From positions 124,001 to 188,000 of the forward strand of contig NZ_SMOK01000047.1 in assembly GCF_004353925.1 (NCBI RefSeq): 64,000 nt of DNA. The letters are read 5' to 3'. Shown here in pieces: positions 42,906-51,464 of the stretch. Numbering within the stretch: position 1 is the stretch's first letter; the number at the start of each line of letters is the position of its first letter. A program made the translations under genes and the position numbers. This DNA is from Pseudomonas sp. H9 (lineage in GTDB: Bacteria; Pseudomonadota; Gammaproteobacteria; Pseudomonadales; Pseudomonadaceae). The notes beneath the pieces are model-generated. The model saw only the letters and a program-made list of their open reading frames with translations. It was not told the origin of the DNA and did no database searches.

Positions 42906-43658
42906 ATGAACACGAAAACGACATTTTTCCGACGCCTGACCTGCCCGCTGCCCGGCTTCCTTGCTGCGCTGTGCCTGCTGGTCCCTGGCGTTCGCCCGCT
43001 GGCTGACGCTTTTACCTTGCCTGAACAGCTTATCGGTGTCACCCAGGGGTTTCTTGAATTCACCGTGGAAGACTACCTGGCCAGCAGCCAGACCGAAGGG
43101 CGTTACGAGATCCAGGTCAACAACCTTGACCCGCGCCTGCGCATGCCGCTGTGCGACCAACAATTGGACGCCAGCCTGGAAAGCCCGGCACAACCGCTGG
43201 GCCGTGTGACGGTGCGAGTACGCTGTGAAGGCACGTCGCCATGGACGGTATTTGTTCCAGCCCAGGTCCGCCTGTTCCGCAATGTCGTCACCGTGGCGCG
43301 ACCACTCAAGCGCGAAAGCATTGTGGGTGAGCAAGATGTCATGTTGCGCGAACGCGATGTCGGCTTGCTCAACCAGGGGTTTCTCAGCAGTCTTGATCAG
43401 GCAATCGGCTTCAAAGTCGTGCGCCCGACCGTGATGGATCAGGTGCTGACCCCGCAACACCTGGAACAAGCTGAGGTGATCCGCAAGGGCGATCAGGTGG
43501 TGATCACCGCGCGCAGCGGCACGCTCAGTGTGCGCATGCCTGGCGAAGCCTTGAGCAAAGGCGGCCAGAGCGAGCAGATCCGGGTGCGCAACCTCAATTC
43601 CAAACGGGTGGTCAAGGCCAGGGTCACCGGCCCAGGCCAGGTCGAAGTGGCCATGTAA
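42906..43658 (+). CDS. flgA: Flagellar P-ring assembly chaperone FlgA
   Basis: Periplasmic chaperone for FlgI. The 250 residues have an N-terminal signal peptide (about 1-35) and the SAF/FlgA domain (about 110-245; VNNLDPRLRMPLCDQQLDAS; VKARVTGPGQVEVAM at the end). No Shine-Dalgarno is visible before the ATG. The predicted sigma-54 start would make the message almost leaderless. No alternative start keeps the signal peptide. Confidence 0.94.
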   Translation: MNTKTTFFRRLTCPLPGFLAALCLLVPGVRPLADAFTLPEQLIGVTQGFLEFTVEDYLASSQTEGRYEIQVNNLDPRLRMPLCDQQLDASLESPAQPLGRVTVRVRCEGTSPWTVFVPAQVRLFRNVVTVARPLKRESIVGEQDVMLRERDVGLLNQGFLSSLDQAIGFKVVRPTVMDQVLTPQHLEQAEVIRKGDQVVITARSGTLSVRMPGEALSKGGQSEQIRVRNLNSKRVVKARVTGPGQVEVAM

Positions 43659-43760
43659 ACGAGGAAACCGAGAACAACGCTAGCGATCAGGAACTGCTTT
43701 TCCTAAACTGTGTCCATTGGGTGCCCGGAACGTAGCGCGCAGTTTGTAAAGAATTGCGCC

Positions 43761-43787
43761 TAAAGTTTCTCTCGGTGTGGCCGAAAA
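43761..43787 (+). promoter_or_regulatory. FliA (sigma-28) promoter of flgMN
   Basis: TAAAGTTT, 11 bases, then GCCGAAAA, one base off the consensus -10 GCCGATAA. It is 38 bases upstream of the flgM ATG. FliA-dependent flgM transcription provides feedback, as FlgM inhibits FliA. Confidence 0.88.
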
Positions 43788-43824
43788 CAAGGCAAGCGTC
43801 CCTATACCCAGAGGTTTTCTGATC

Positions 43825-44139
43825 ATGGTCATCGACTTTAGTCGTTTGAATAACTCTCCGTCGGTTGCCGGCGTGCGCACTGGCAATAGCCAGGAAAGCA
43901 CCGCCAGCAATACCGCCGCCAAGGCCGACACGGTCAGCCAGGCTGGCACCAGCGGGGAAACCGTACACCTGAGCCACGAGGCCCAGCAGTTGCAAAAGGT
44001 CAGCGATCAGCTGCGCGATCAGCCGGTAGTCAACAGCGCCCGCGTGGCGGAGTTGAAAAAAGCGATTGCCGACGGTAGCTACCAGGTCGACAGCAATCGT
44101 GTCGCCAGCAAACTGCTTAATTTCGAAGCCCAGCGCTAG
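43825..44139 (+). CDS. flgM: Anti-sigma-28 factor FlgM
   Basis: Binds and holds FliA until the hook is complete, then is exported. It has 104 residues from the ATG at 43825 (MVIDFSRLNNSPSVAGVRTG). The N-terminal part is disordered and Ser/Thr-rich. The C-terminal FliA-binding part has RVAELKKAIADGSYQVDSNR. HsbA, encoded at 12.3 kb, is known to bind FlgM in P. aeruginosa. Confidence 0.95.
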   Translation: MVIDFSRLNNSPSVAGVRTGNSQESTASNTAAKADTVSQAGTSGETVHLSHEAQQLQKVSDQLRDQPVVNSARVAELKKAIADGSYQVDSNRVASKLLNFEAQR

Positions 44140-44185
44140 CCCCCTGGCGCGCTGACTTCAGGACGCTTGAACCAAAGAGCCAGCC

Positions 44186-44653
44186 ATGCACGACACTACC
44201 TTGCTGCAATTGATCGAAGACGATTTTGCGCCAGCGCAACAAATGCTTGAATTGCTGCAGACCGAAGCCATCGCCCTGCTCGGCCGCGACATGCCGTTGC
44301 TGGAAAACCTTCTGGCACGCAAGCAATCGCTGGTGATCCTTCTCGAACAGCAAGGTCAGCGCCGCAGCCAACTGCTTGCCAGTCTTGGCTTGAGCCAGGA
44401 CCGCGAGGGCGTTCAGCAATTGGCCAGCCAATCGCAACTGGGCGAACGCCTCATGCAACAACTCGACGCGCTAAGCAAGCTGCTCGCCGACTGCCAAGCG
44501 ATCAACGAGCGCAACGGCCGCTCGATCCAGCTTCAGCAAAACAGCACCGCCAACCAGATCAGAATTCTCATGGGCGGCGAATCGCCGTCGCTCTATGACG
44601 CGCGCGGATCGACCTCCCCTCTTGCCAAGCCTCGGACGCTCAGCCAGGTTTGA
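44186..44653 (+). CDS. flgN: Export chaperone FlgN for FlgK and FlgL
   Basis: Helical cytoplasmic chaperone, 155 residues (LLQLIEDDFAPAQQMLELLQ; ISLYDARGS-like end SPSLYDARGSTSPLAKPRTL). It lies 46 bases after flgM, probably in the same transcript. Confidence 0.92.
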   Translation: MHDTTLLQLIEDDFAPAQQMLELLQTEAIALLGRDMPLLENLLARKQSLVILLEQQGQRRSQLLASLGLSQDREGVQQLASQSQLGERLMQQLDALSKLLADCQAINERNGRSIQLQQNSTANQIRILMGGESPSLYDARGSTSPLAKPRTLSQV

Positions 44654-44733
44654 TTCCCTGTATCAAGGCACGGAACATACTGGCAGAATGCCGTTACTTG
44701 CGTGTGCCGTTTTTGCCTGGAGATTGATTACCC

Positions 44734-45477
44734 GTGTTCAATGAAGCAGAAGCTCCGCAGCCGCCAAAGGTGTTGACGACCCCTTTGGAAATCGCCGCTA
44801 ACTTGCGATCGCTACAAGAGAGCCATGACCCGCTGATCATTACCTTTCACGAACGCAGCCAGCGATTCCAGAGTTATGTGGTTGAAGTCGACCGCGAAAA
44901 CAATCGCCTGACGTTCGATGAAATGATCCCCCGCGACGGCGAACGCTACCTGGAAAACGGCGAACCGTTCCGGGTCGAGGGCTTTCATGACGGTGTGCGC
45001 ATTGCCTGGGAATGCAACACCGCGCTGAGCATCCATGAGATTGACGGCCATCGCTGCTACCGCGGTGCATTGCCGAACGAAGTGGCTTATCACCAGCGTC
45101 GCAATGCCTTCCGCGCAGCACTGAAGCTGTCGCAACTGGTCGACATCAAACTCGACGGCGACAAGATCAAAGGCAATGGCGAACTGCGCGGCAAGTTGCT
45201 GGACATCTCTGCCACCGGCTGCAAGCTGCGTTTCGACGGCAATGTCGAAGAACGTCTGCAACTGGGTCAGGTGTACGAGAAGTTCGCGGCGGGCGCACCG
45301 CTGGGCTTGAGCCAGGTTGAAGTTGAACTGCGCCACCTGCATTTCGAAGAGCGCTTCAACACCACCTTTGCCGGCGTACGTTTTCACAACCTCAGCGGGC
45401 AGATGCAGCGCAAGGTTGAAACCTTTGTGTACCAGCTGCAGCGTGAAGCGCGGCGCTTCGACAAAGACGATTACTGA
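44734..45477 (+). CDS. flgZ: c-di-GMP-binding flagellar brake protein FlgZ (YcgR family)
   Basis: Slows swimming when c-di-GMP is high by binding the motor. The 247 residues start with GTG at 44734 (GGAG about 11 bases upstream). The N-terminal YcgR domain covers about 15-110. The PilZ domain (about 118-235) has RNAFR as the RxxxR motif and DISATG as the DxSxxG motif, so c-di-GMP binding residues are present. Downstream of flgMN, as in other pseudomonads. Confidence 0.94.
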   Translation: MFNEAEAPQPPKVLTTPLEIAANLRSLQESHDPLIITFHERSQRFQSYVVEVDRENNRLTFDEMIPRDGERYLENGEPFRVEGFHDGVRIAWECNTALSIHEIDGHRCYRGALPNEVAYHQRRNAFRAALKLSQLVDIKLDGDKIKGNGELRGKLLDISATGCKLRFDGNVEERLQLGQVYEKFAAGAPLGLSQVEVELRHLHFEERFNTTFAGVRFHNLSGQMQRKVETFVYQLQREARRFDKDDY

Positions 45478-45487
45478 GTTTCAAAGC

Positions 45488-45553
45488 ATCGCGGGGCAAG
45501 CCCGCTCCCACAGGTTTGGTGTGATCCACTGTGGGAGCGGGCTTGCCCCGCGA
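45488..45553. repeat. REP pair between flgZ and the MFS gene
   Basis: Two inverted REP units with CGCGA ends outward and GGGAGCGGG ends facing inward, the reverse of most pairs here. It lies between the convergent stops of flgZ (45477) and the MFS gene (45560). Confidence 0.93.
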
Positions 45554-45559
45554 TAAACC

Positions 45560-46882
45560 TCAAACTGGCGCCGGCTTCTCCTCTTCGCCTTCACCCTCTT
45601 CCTCTTCAGTGTCTTCAGCCGCCACCGGCGCCTGCATCTGATCTTGCACCACCTGTTCATCCACCCGTGGGTCGAGTGCTGCCGACAATGGCGAGCCCGC
45701 CGCCGGCATGGCCACGTGGTTGAGCGGTGCATCGTCGACCTGGTGCAGACCGGTAACCGCTTTCGGACGAATCCGCCAGACCAGCACCAGGGCAAAGAAT
45801 ACGAAGAAGGCATAGAGCATCTGAGGGCCGAATGACTTCATCAGCACCCCAGACACCAACGGCCCGATACTGGCGCCAACGCCATAGGTCACCAACAACA
45901 TGGCGGTGAGCGAAACACGCCGCTCACTCTCCACATGGTCGTTGGAAAATGCCACGGCCAACGGGTACAGACAGAACTGCAGCAACGACACCACAAACCC
46001 GGCAGCGAACAACACCACCAAGGGTACGGTCGGCATGATCGCCAAAGGTAAGGCGGCAAGGGCCAGGCCCACGGCGGCACTGCGGATCAATACCGCTCGA
46101 TCATAGCGATCCGAAAGCCAACCCAACGGCCACTGCACCAGCAAGCCTGCGAAGATACAGCAGCCCATGAACAAGCCTACGTACTCGGTGCTCAAGCCTT
46201 GCTTGGCCGCATACACCGGTGCCAGGCCGTAGAAAGAACCAACAATCAGCCCCGAGCCCAACACCGTACTCAACGATTGCGGCACGCGCTTGATAAAGAA
46301 GCGTGGTTCCATCGGTGCCGGTCGCAAGGGCGCCGGGTGAATGCGTCGGGTCATGGCCACTGGCACCAGGCACAAGGCAAAACACATGGCCACCAGCATC
46401 AACAGTTCAGGGCCCAGTTGCGGATGAGCCACCAGGATCAACTGACCGAGCACCAGCCCCAGGTACGAGGCGATCATGTAACCGCTGAACACCGCACCGC
46501 GTTGCTTGGCATCGGCCTGCTCGTTGAGCCAGCTTTCAATGACCATGTACTGGCACATCATGCCCAGGCCGACGATCACCCGCAGCACCACCCACGCCGG
46601 CAACCAACTGACCAGACCATGGCCCAGCACCGCCGCACCGACAATACCGGCACAGGTGGCATAGGCACGGATGTGCCCGACGCGGGCGATCAGCCGGTGA
46701 CCGATCTTGCCGCCCAGGGCCAGACCGAAATAGTTGGCCGCCATCAGTGCACCGACCCACAGGCTGTCGACATGATCGGCCGCCAGCCGCAGGGCCAGGT
46801 AGGTACTCAACAAGCCGGAGCCAATCAACATCATCAGCGCGGCAAAATACAACGCGCGAAAAGACTTCCAGATCTGTCGCAT
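45560..46882 (-). CDS. Major facilitator superfamily transporter
   Basis: Inner-membrane transporter of 440 residues with about 12 membrane helices (LYFAALMMLIGSGLLSTYLA to YAFFVFFALVLVWRIRP). The loop GWLSDRYDRAVLIRS is the MFS motif between helices. The C-terminus is a long soluble tail ending in an acidic run (EDTEEEEGEGEEEKPAPV). The substrate cannot be read from sequence; the fold resembles the YcaD group. A neighbouring glutamine synthetase-like gene on the same strand may be functionally linked, but the gap of 93 bases leaves this open. Confidence 0.88.
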   Translation of the reverse strand: MRQIWKSFRALYFAALMMLIGSGLLSTYLALRLAADHVDSLWVGALMAANYFGLALGGKIGHRLIARVGHIRAYATCAGIVGAAVLGHGLVSWLPAWVVLRVIVGLGMMCQYMVIESWLNEQADAKQRGAVFSGYMIASYLGLVLGQLILVAHPQLGPELLMLVAMCFALCLVPVAMTRRIHPAPLRPAPMEPRFFIKRVPQSLSTVLGSGLIVGSFYGLAPVYAAKQGLSTEYVGLFMGCCIFAGLLVQWPLGWLSDRYDRAVLIRSAAVGLALAALPLAIMPTVPLVVLFAAGFVVSLLQFCLYPLAVAFSNDHVESERRVSLTAMLLVTYGVGASIGPLVSGVLMKSFGPQMLYAFFVFFALVLVWRIRPKAVTGLHQVDDAPLNHVAMPAAGSPLSAALDPRVDEQVVQDQMQAPVAAEDTEEEEGEGEEEKPAPV

Positions 46883-46975
46883 CAGCGTCCCGAACGGCCC
46901 CTTGAGCAGGTGGAAAAACTGCTTGAAAGCATAAGTGAAAAAAGCGGTACTGCAGGTACAGCGGTCAAAAAAAGG

Positions 46976-48319
46976 CTAGGCCTGAGCCGCCAGGACACGA
47001 CGCTCCCACGGGGTGATTTCATCAAAGAAGCTGGTCAGCTCCATCGTCTTGGTAGCGAGGTAGCCGTCGATGAATTCATTGCCAAACAACTCCCGCGCCA
47101 GCGCGCTGCGTTTCAGGCGTTCAAGGGCTGCGTGCAAGGTACACGGCAAGCTCAAGTGCTCGGGCACTTCGAACTCACCCTGGATCGCCGCCGTCGGTTC
47201 AAGCTGCTGCTCAATGCCGTGCAAGCCGGCAGCAAGGCTGGCAGCAATGGCCAGGTAGGGGTTGGTGTCGGCGCCGGGCAAACGGTTCTCGACGCGCCGC
47301 GCCACCGGTGAGCTGGCGGGAATGCGCAGACCGGCCGCGCGGTTGTCTTGCGACCAGCAGGCATTGTTTGGCGATGCATACGGGTGACACAGGCGCTGGT
47401 AGGAATTGACGTTCGGCGCGAACAGCGCAGTGAAATCAGCCATGCATGCCTGCAAACCACCGATGAAGTGGTAGAAGGTCGGCGTCGGTTTGCCGTCGGC
47501 ATCGCTGAACACGTTGCGCTGGGTAGTGATGTCCACCAGGCTTTGGTGAATGTGCATGGAACTGCCCGGCGTGTGCGCCAGAGGCTTGGCCATGCACACC
47601 ACGGTCAGGCCATGTTTGAGCGCCACTTCCTTGAGCAGATGCTTGAACAGCAGCGTCTGGTCGGCCAGCAGTAACGGATCACCATGCAACAGGTTGATCT
47701 CAAATTGGCTGACACCCATTTCATGCATGAAGGTGTCACGCGGCAGACCCAAGGCCTCCATGCAGCGATAGACTTCATTGAAGAATGGGCGCAGGCCATT
47801 GTTGGAACTGACACTGAACGCTGAGTGCCCTTCTTCCCGCCGGCCATCCTTGCCCACTGGTGGCAAGAACGGCTGGTGCGGATCGGTGTTCGGGGCGAAG
47901 ACAAAGAACTCCAGTTCAGTCGCCACCACTGGCGCCAGGCCGCGGGCGGCGTAGCGTGCAATGACCGCCTTGAGCAGGCCGCGCGTGGATAGACCAGAAC
48001 TCGCACCTGAGAGCTCAACCGCGTCACAAATCGCCAGCGCGCGCGGTTCATCACTCCAGGGCAGGCGGTGGATTTGCTCAGGGTCCGCTACCAGCGCCAG
48101 GTCGCCGTCATCGCTGCCGTAGAAGCGTGCCGGTGGGTAGCCGCCCATGATGCATTGCAACAGCACACCCCGGGCCATCTGCAAGCGACGGCCTTCAAGA
48201 AATCCGGCAGCGGTCATTACCTTGCCGCGCGGTACGCCGTTGAGGTCGGGGGTAACACACTCGATCTCATCGATGCCGGACAATCGCTCTGCGAGCGCGC
48301 ACTGGCCACTGGTCGTCAT
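46976..48319 (-). CDS. Glutamine synthetase family ligase (gamma-glutamyl-amine type)
   Basis: The 447-residue protein is a type I glutamine synthetase homologue. ATELEFFVF and MHIHQSLVD are the metal and substrate motifs, followed by NRAAGLRIP and VENRLPGADTNPYLAIAAS. Pseudomonads have several paralogues that glutamylate amines such as putrescine. The lack of an adenylylation loop and the gene context point to that group rather than to GlnA. The exact amine is unknown. The gene starts at ATG 48319. Confidence 0.85.
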   Translation of the reverse strand: MTTSGQCALAERLSGIDEIECVTPDLNGVPRGKVMTAAGFLEGRRLQMARGVLLQCIMGGYPPARFYGSDDGDLALVADPEQIHRLPWSDEPRALAICDAVELSGASSGLSTRGLLKAVIARYAARGLAPVVATELEFFVFAPNTDPHQPFLPPVGKDGRREEGHSAFSVSSNNGLRPFFNEVYRCMEALGLPRDTFMHEMGVSQFEINLLHGDPLLLADQTLLFKHLLKEVALKHGLTVVCMAKPLAHTPGSSMHIHQSLVDITTQRNVFSDADGKPTPTFYHFIGGLQACMADFTALFAPNVNSYQRLCHPYASPNNACWSQDNRAAGLRIPASSPVARRVENRLPGADTNPYLAIAASLAAGLHGIEQQLEPTAAIQGEFEVPEHLSLPCTLHAALERLKRSALARELFGNEFIDGYLATKTMELTSFFDEITPWERRVLAAQA

Positions 48320-48410
48320 GACACTATCCTTATTGTTTTGCCAAACCGTGTAAGAAGATACCTACAAAATAGGCACCGAGTGTTCAGAATATCAAGCAGT
48401 CTGTAGGACC

Positions 48411-48473
48411 GATCGCGGGGCAAGCCCGCTCCCGCAGGCCAGGGCTTTTGTGGGAGCGGGCTTGCCCCGCGAT
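48411..48473. repeat. REP pair between bkdR and the glutamine synthetase-like gene
   Basis: Two inverted REP units with CGCGA ends outward and a short spacer (about 13 bases). It lies between the bkdR stop (48481) and the start of the glutamine synthetase-like gene. Confidence 0.93.
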
Positions 48474-48480
48474 GGCGATA

Positions 48481-48969
48481 TCAATCACCCCGCAAGGTCA
48501 TGCCATTAGCCGGCAACGGCAACGCAGTTTTATAGCGCACCTGCTTCAAGGCAAAACTGGAGCGGATATTGGCCACGCCCGGCAGACGCGTGAGGTAATC
48601 GAGAAAGCGTTCCAGCGCCTGAATACTCGGCAGCAGCACGCGCAACAGGTAATCCGGATCACCGGTCATCAAGTAGCATTCCATGACTTCCGGGCGTTCG
48701 GCGATCTCCTCTTCAAAACGGTGCAGTGACTGTTCAACCTGCTTTTCGAGGCTGACATGAATGAACACATTGACATCCAGGCCCAGCACCTCGGGCGCCA
48801 GCAAGGTCACCTGCTGGCGAATCACCCCCAGCTCTTCCATGGCTTTGACCCGGTTGAAACACGGTGTCGGCGACAGGTTGACCGAGCGTGCCAGCTCGGC
48901 ATTGGTGATCCGGGCATTTTCCTGAAGACTGTTGAGAATACCGATGTCGGTACGATCCAGTTTGCGCAT
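48481..48969 (-). CDS. bkdR: Lrp/AsnC-family activator BkdR
   Basis: Transcription activator of the bkd operon that responds to branched-chain amino acids. The 162 residues have an N-terminal HTH (TDIGILNSLQENARITNAEL, then VNLSPTPCFNRVKAMEELGV) and a C-terminal RAM effector domain. It is divergent from bkdA1 across a 202-base gap, the P. putida arrangement, which supports the name. Confidence 0.94.
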   Translation of the reverse strand: MRKLDRTDIGILNSLQENARITNAELARSVNLSPTPCFNRVKAMEELGVIRQQVTLLAPEVLGLDVNVFIHVSLEKQVEQSLHRFEEEIAERPEVMECYLMTGDPDYLLRVLLPSIQALERFLDYLTRLPGVANIRSSFALKQVRYKTALPLPANGMTLRGD

Positions 48970-49171
48970 GAGAGAATTTCACCTGTTTTTTTTATTTATA
49001 GGGAATGTTTATCCGCAACCCCCAACAAAGGCAACGAACTTGAGAGAAATATTCTTCAGGTGCTTGCATATCATGTAGGACAAGACTGACTTCCTGGTCA
49101 CAAGCCGGGGTTTCAGCAGCGACCGCTTCAAAGCTCAACAAAAACACAAGACAGAGCGAGCGTAAAAAAGC

Positions 49172-50404
49172 ATGAACGAGTACGCCCCCCTGCGTCTGCA
49201 TGTGCCCGAGCCTACCGGCCGGCCAGGCTGCCAGACTGATTTTTCCTACTTGCGTCTGAACGATGCCGGTACGGTCCGTAAACCTCCCGTCGATGTAGAA
49301 GCCGCTGATACCGCGGATATCGCCTACAGCTTGATTCGTGTACTGGACGACAAAGGCAATGCCCTGGGCCCGTGGGCCGAAGACATCAGCCCTGAGATCC
49401 TGCGCGAAGGCATGCGCACCATGCTCAAGACCCGGCTGTTCGACAGCCGCATGGTGGTTGCCCAGCGCCAGAAAAAGATGTCGTTCTACATGCAGAGCCT
49501 GGGTGAAGAAGCCATCGGCAGCGGCCAGGCCATGGCCTTGAACCGCACCGACATGTGCTTCCCCACCTACCGCCAGCAAAGCATCCTGATGGCCCGCAAT
49601 GTGTCGCTGGTCGAGATGATCTGCCAGTTGCTGTCCAACGAGCGCGACCCGCTCAAGGGCCGCCAATTGCCGATCATGTACTCAGTACGCGAAGCCGGCT
49701 TCTTCACCATCAGCGGCAACCTGGCGACCCAGTTCGTCCAGGCCGTGGGTTGGGCCATGGCCTCGGCCATCAAGGGCGATACCAAGATCGCCTCGGCCTG
49801 GATCGGTGATGGCGCCACCGCCGAATCCGACTTCCACACCGCCCTGACCTTCGCTCACGTCTACCGTGCGCCGGTGATCCTCAACGTGGTTAACAACCAG
49901 TGGGCGATTTCTACCTTCCAAGCCATCGCTGGTGGTGAATCGACCACCTTCGCCGGTCGCGGTGTGGGTTGCGGTATCGCTTCGTTGCGGGTCGACGGCA
50001 ACGACTTCATCGCCGTGTATGCCGCCTCGCGCTGGGCCGCTGAACGCGCCCGCCGTGGCTTGGGCCCAAGCCTGATCGAATGGGTCACTTACCGTGCAGG
50101 CCCGCACTCGACCTCCGATGACCCGTCCAAGTACCGCCCGGCCGATGACTGGAGCCACTTCCCGCTGGGTGATCCGATTGTCCGCCTCAAACAGCACCTG
50201 ATCGCCATCGGCCACTGGTCCGAGGAAGAGCACCAGGCGGTCACTGCCGAACTTGAGGCCGAGATCATTTCCGCGCAGAAAGAAGCTGAGCAGTACGGCA
50301 CCCTGGCCGGCGGCCAGATGCCAAGCCCCGCGTCCATGTTCGAGGATGTCTACAAGGAAATGCCGGAGCACCTGCGTCGGCAGCGCCAGGAACTGGGGAT
50401 CTGA
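49172..50404 (+). CDS. bkdA1: Branched-chain 2-oxoacid dehydrogenase E1 alpha subunit
   Basis: ThDP-dependent decarboxylase subunit for the oxoacids of Val, Leu and Ile. The 410 residues contain the ThDP motif GDGATAESDF through VVNNQWAIST and TFAGRGVGCGIASLRVDGND. First gene of bkdA1-bkdA2-bkdB-lpdV; its stop (50404) overlaps no gene, and bkdA2 starts one base later. Confidence 0.97.
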   Translation: MNEYAPLRLHVPEPTGRPGCQTDFSYLRLNDAGTVRKPPVDVEAADTADIAYSLIRVLDDKGNALGPWAEDISPEILREGMRTMLKTRLFDSRMVVAQRQKKMSFYMQSLGEEAIGSGQAMALNRTDMCFPTYRQQSILMARNVSLVEMICQLLSNERDPLKGRQLPIMYSVREAGFFTISGNLATQFVQAVGWAMASAIKGDTKIASAWIGDGATAESDFHTALTFAHVYRAPVILNVVNNQWAISTFQAIAGGESTTFAGRGVGCGIASLRVDGNDFIAVYAASRWAAERARRGLGPSLIEWVTYRAGPHSTSDDPSKYRPADDWSHFPLGDPIVRLKQHLIAIGHWSEEEHQAVTAELEAEIISAQKEAEQYGTLAGGQMPSPASMFEDVYKEMPEHLRRQRQELGI

Positions 50405-50405
50405 C

Positions 50406-51464
50406 ATGAACGATCACAACAACTCTATCCAGTTGGAAACCGCCATGGCGACTACCACCATGACCATGATCCAGGCCCTGCGCTCGGCCATGGACATCAT
50501 GCTTGAGCGCGATGACAACGTGGTCGTCTATGGCCAGGACGTCGGCTACTTTGGCGGCGTGTTCCGCTGCACCGAAGGCCTGCAGGCCAAGTACGGCAAG
50601 TCACGAGTATTCGATGCGCCGATCTCGGAAAGCGGCATCGTCGGCACCGCTGTGGGCATGGGCGCCTACGGCTTGCGTCCGGTGGTCGAGATTCAGTTTG
50701 CCGACTACTTCTACCCGGCCTCCGACCAGATCGTTTCGGAAATGGCGCGCTTGCGTTACCGCTCGGCCGGTGAGTTTGTCGCCCCACTGACCCTGCGCAT
50801 GCCCTGCGGCGGTGGCATCTACGGTGGCCAGACCCACAGCCAGAGCCCCGAAGCGATGTTCACCCAGGTCTGCGGCTTGCGCACAGTGATGCCGTCCAAC
50901 CCCTATGACGCCAAAGGCCTGCTGATTGCCTCGATCGAAAATGACGACCCGGTGATCTTCCTTGAGCCCAAGCGCCTGTACAACGGCCCGTTCGACGGCC
51001 ACCACGACCGCCCGGTAACGCCGTGGTCGAAACACCCGGCCAGCGCCGTGCCTGATGGTTACTACACCGTGCCACTGGACAAAGCTGCCATCACCCGCCC
51101 CGGCAATGATGTGACCGTACTCACCTACGGCACTACCGTGTACGTGTCGCAAGTGGCGGCAGAGGAAACCGGGGTCGACGCCGAAGTCATCGACCTGCGC
51201 AGCCTTTGGCCGCTGGACCTGAAAACCATCGTTGCCTCGGTGAAAAAGACCGGTCGCTGTGTGGTGGTTCACGAAGCCACCCGCACCTGCGGTTTCGGCG
51301 CCGAGCTGATCTCGCTGGTTCAAGAGCACTGCTTCCATCACCTCGAAGCGCCGATCGAACGCGTCACCGGTTGGGACACCCCCTACCCTCACGCGCAAGA
51401 GTGGGCGTACTTCCCCGGCCCTTCACGCGTGGGCGCGGCTTTGAAACGGGTTATGGAGGTCTGA
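50406..51464 (+). CDS. bkdA2: Branched-chain 2-oxoacid dehydrogenase E1 beta subunit
   Basis: Partner of BkdA1 in the E1 tetramer. The ATG at 50406 gives 352 residues (MNDHNNSIQLETAMATTTMT), the known BkdA2 size. Conserved transketolase features: GQDVGYFGGVFRCTEGLQAK and TCGFGAELISLVQEHCFHHL. Tight spacing with both neighbours. Confidence 0.97.
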   Translation: MNDHNNSIQLETAMATTTMTMIQALRSAMDIMLERDDNVVVYGQDVGYFGGVFRCTEGLQAKYGKSRVFDAPISESGIVGTAVGMGAYGLRPVVEIQFADYFYPASDQIVSEMARLRYRSAGEFVAPLTLRMPCGGGIYGGQTHSQSPEAMFTQVCGLRTVMPSNPYDAKGLLIASIENDDPVIFLEPKRLYNGPFDGHHDRPVTPWSKHPASAVPDGYYTVPLDKAAITRPGNDVTVLTYGTTVYVSQVAAEETGVDAEVIDLRSLWPLDLKTIVASVKKTGRCVVVHEATRTCGFGAELISLVQEHCFHHLEAPIERVTGWDTPYPHAQEWAYFPGPSRVGAALKRVMEV

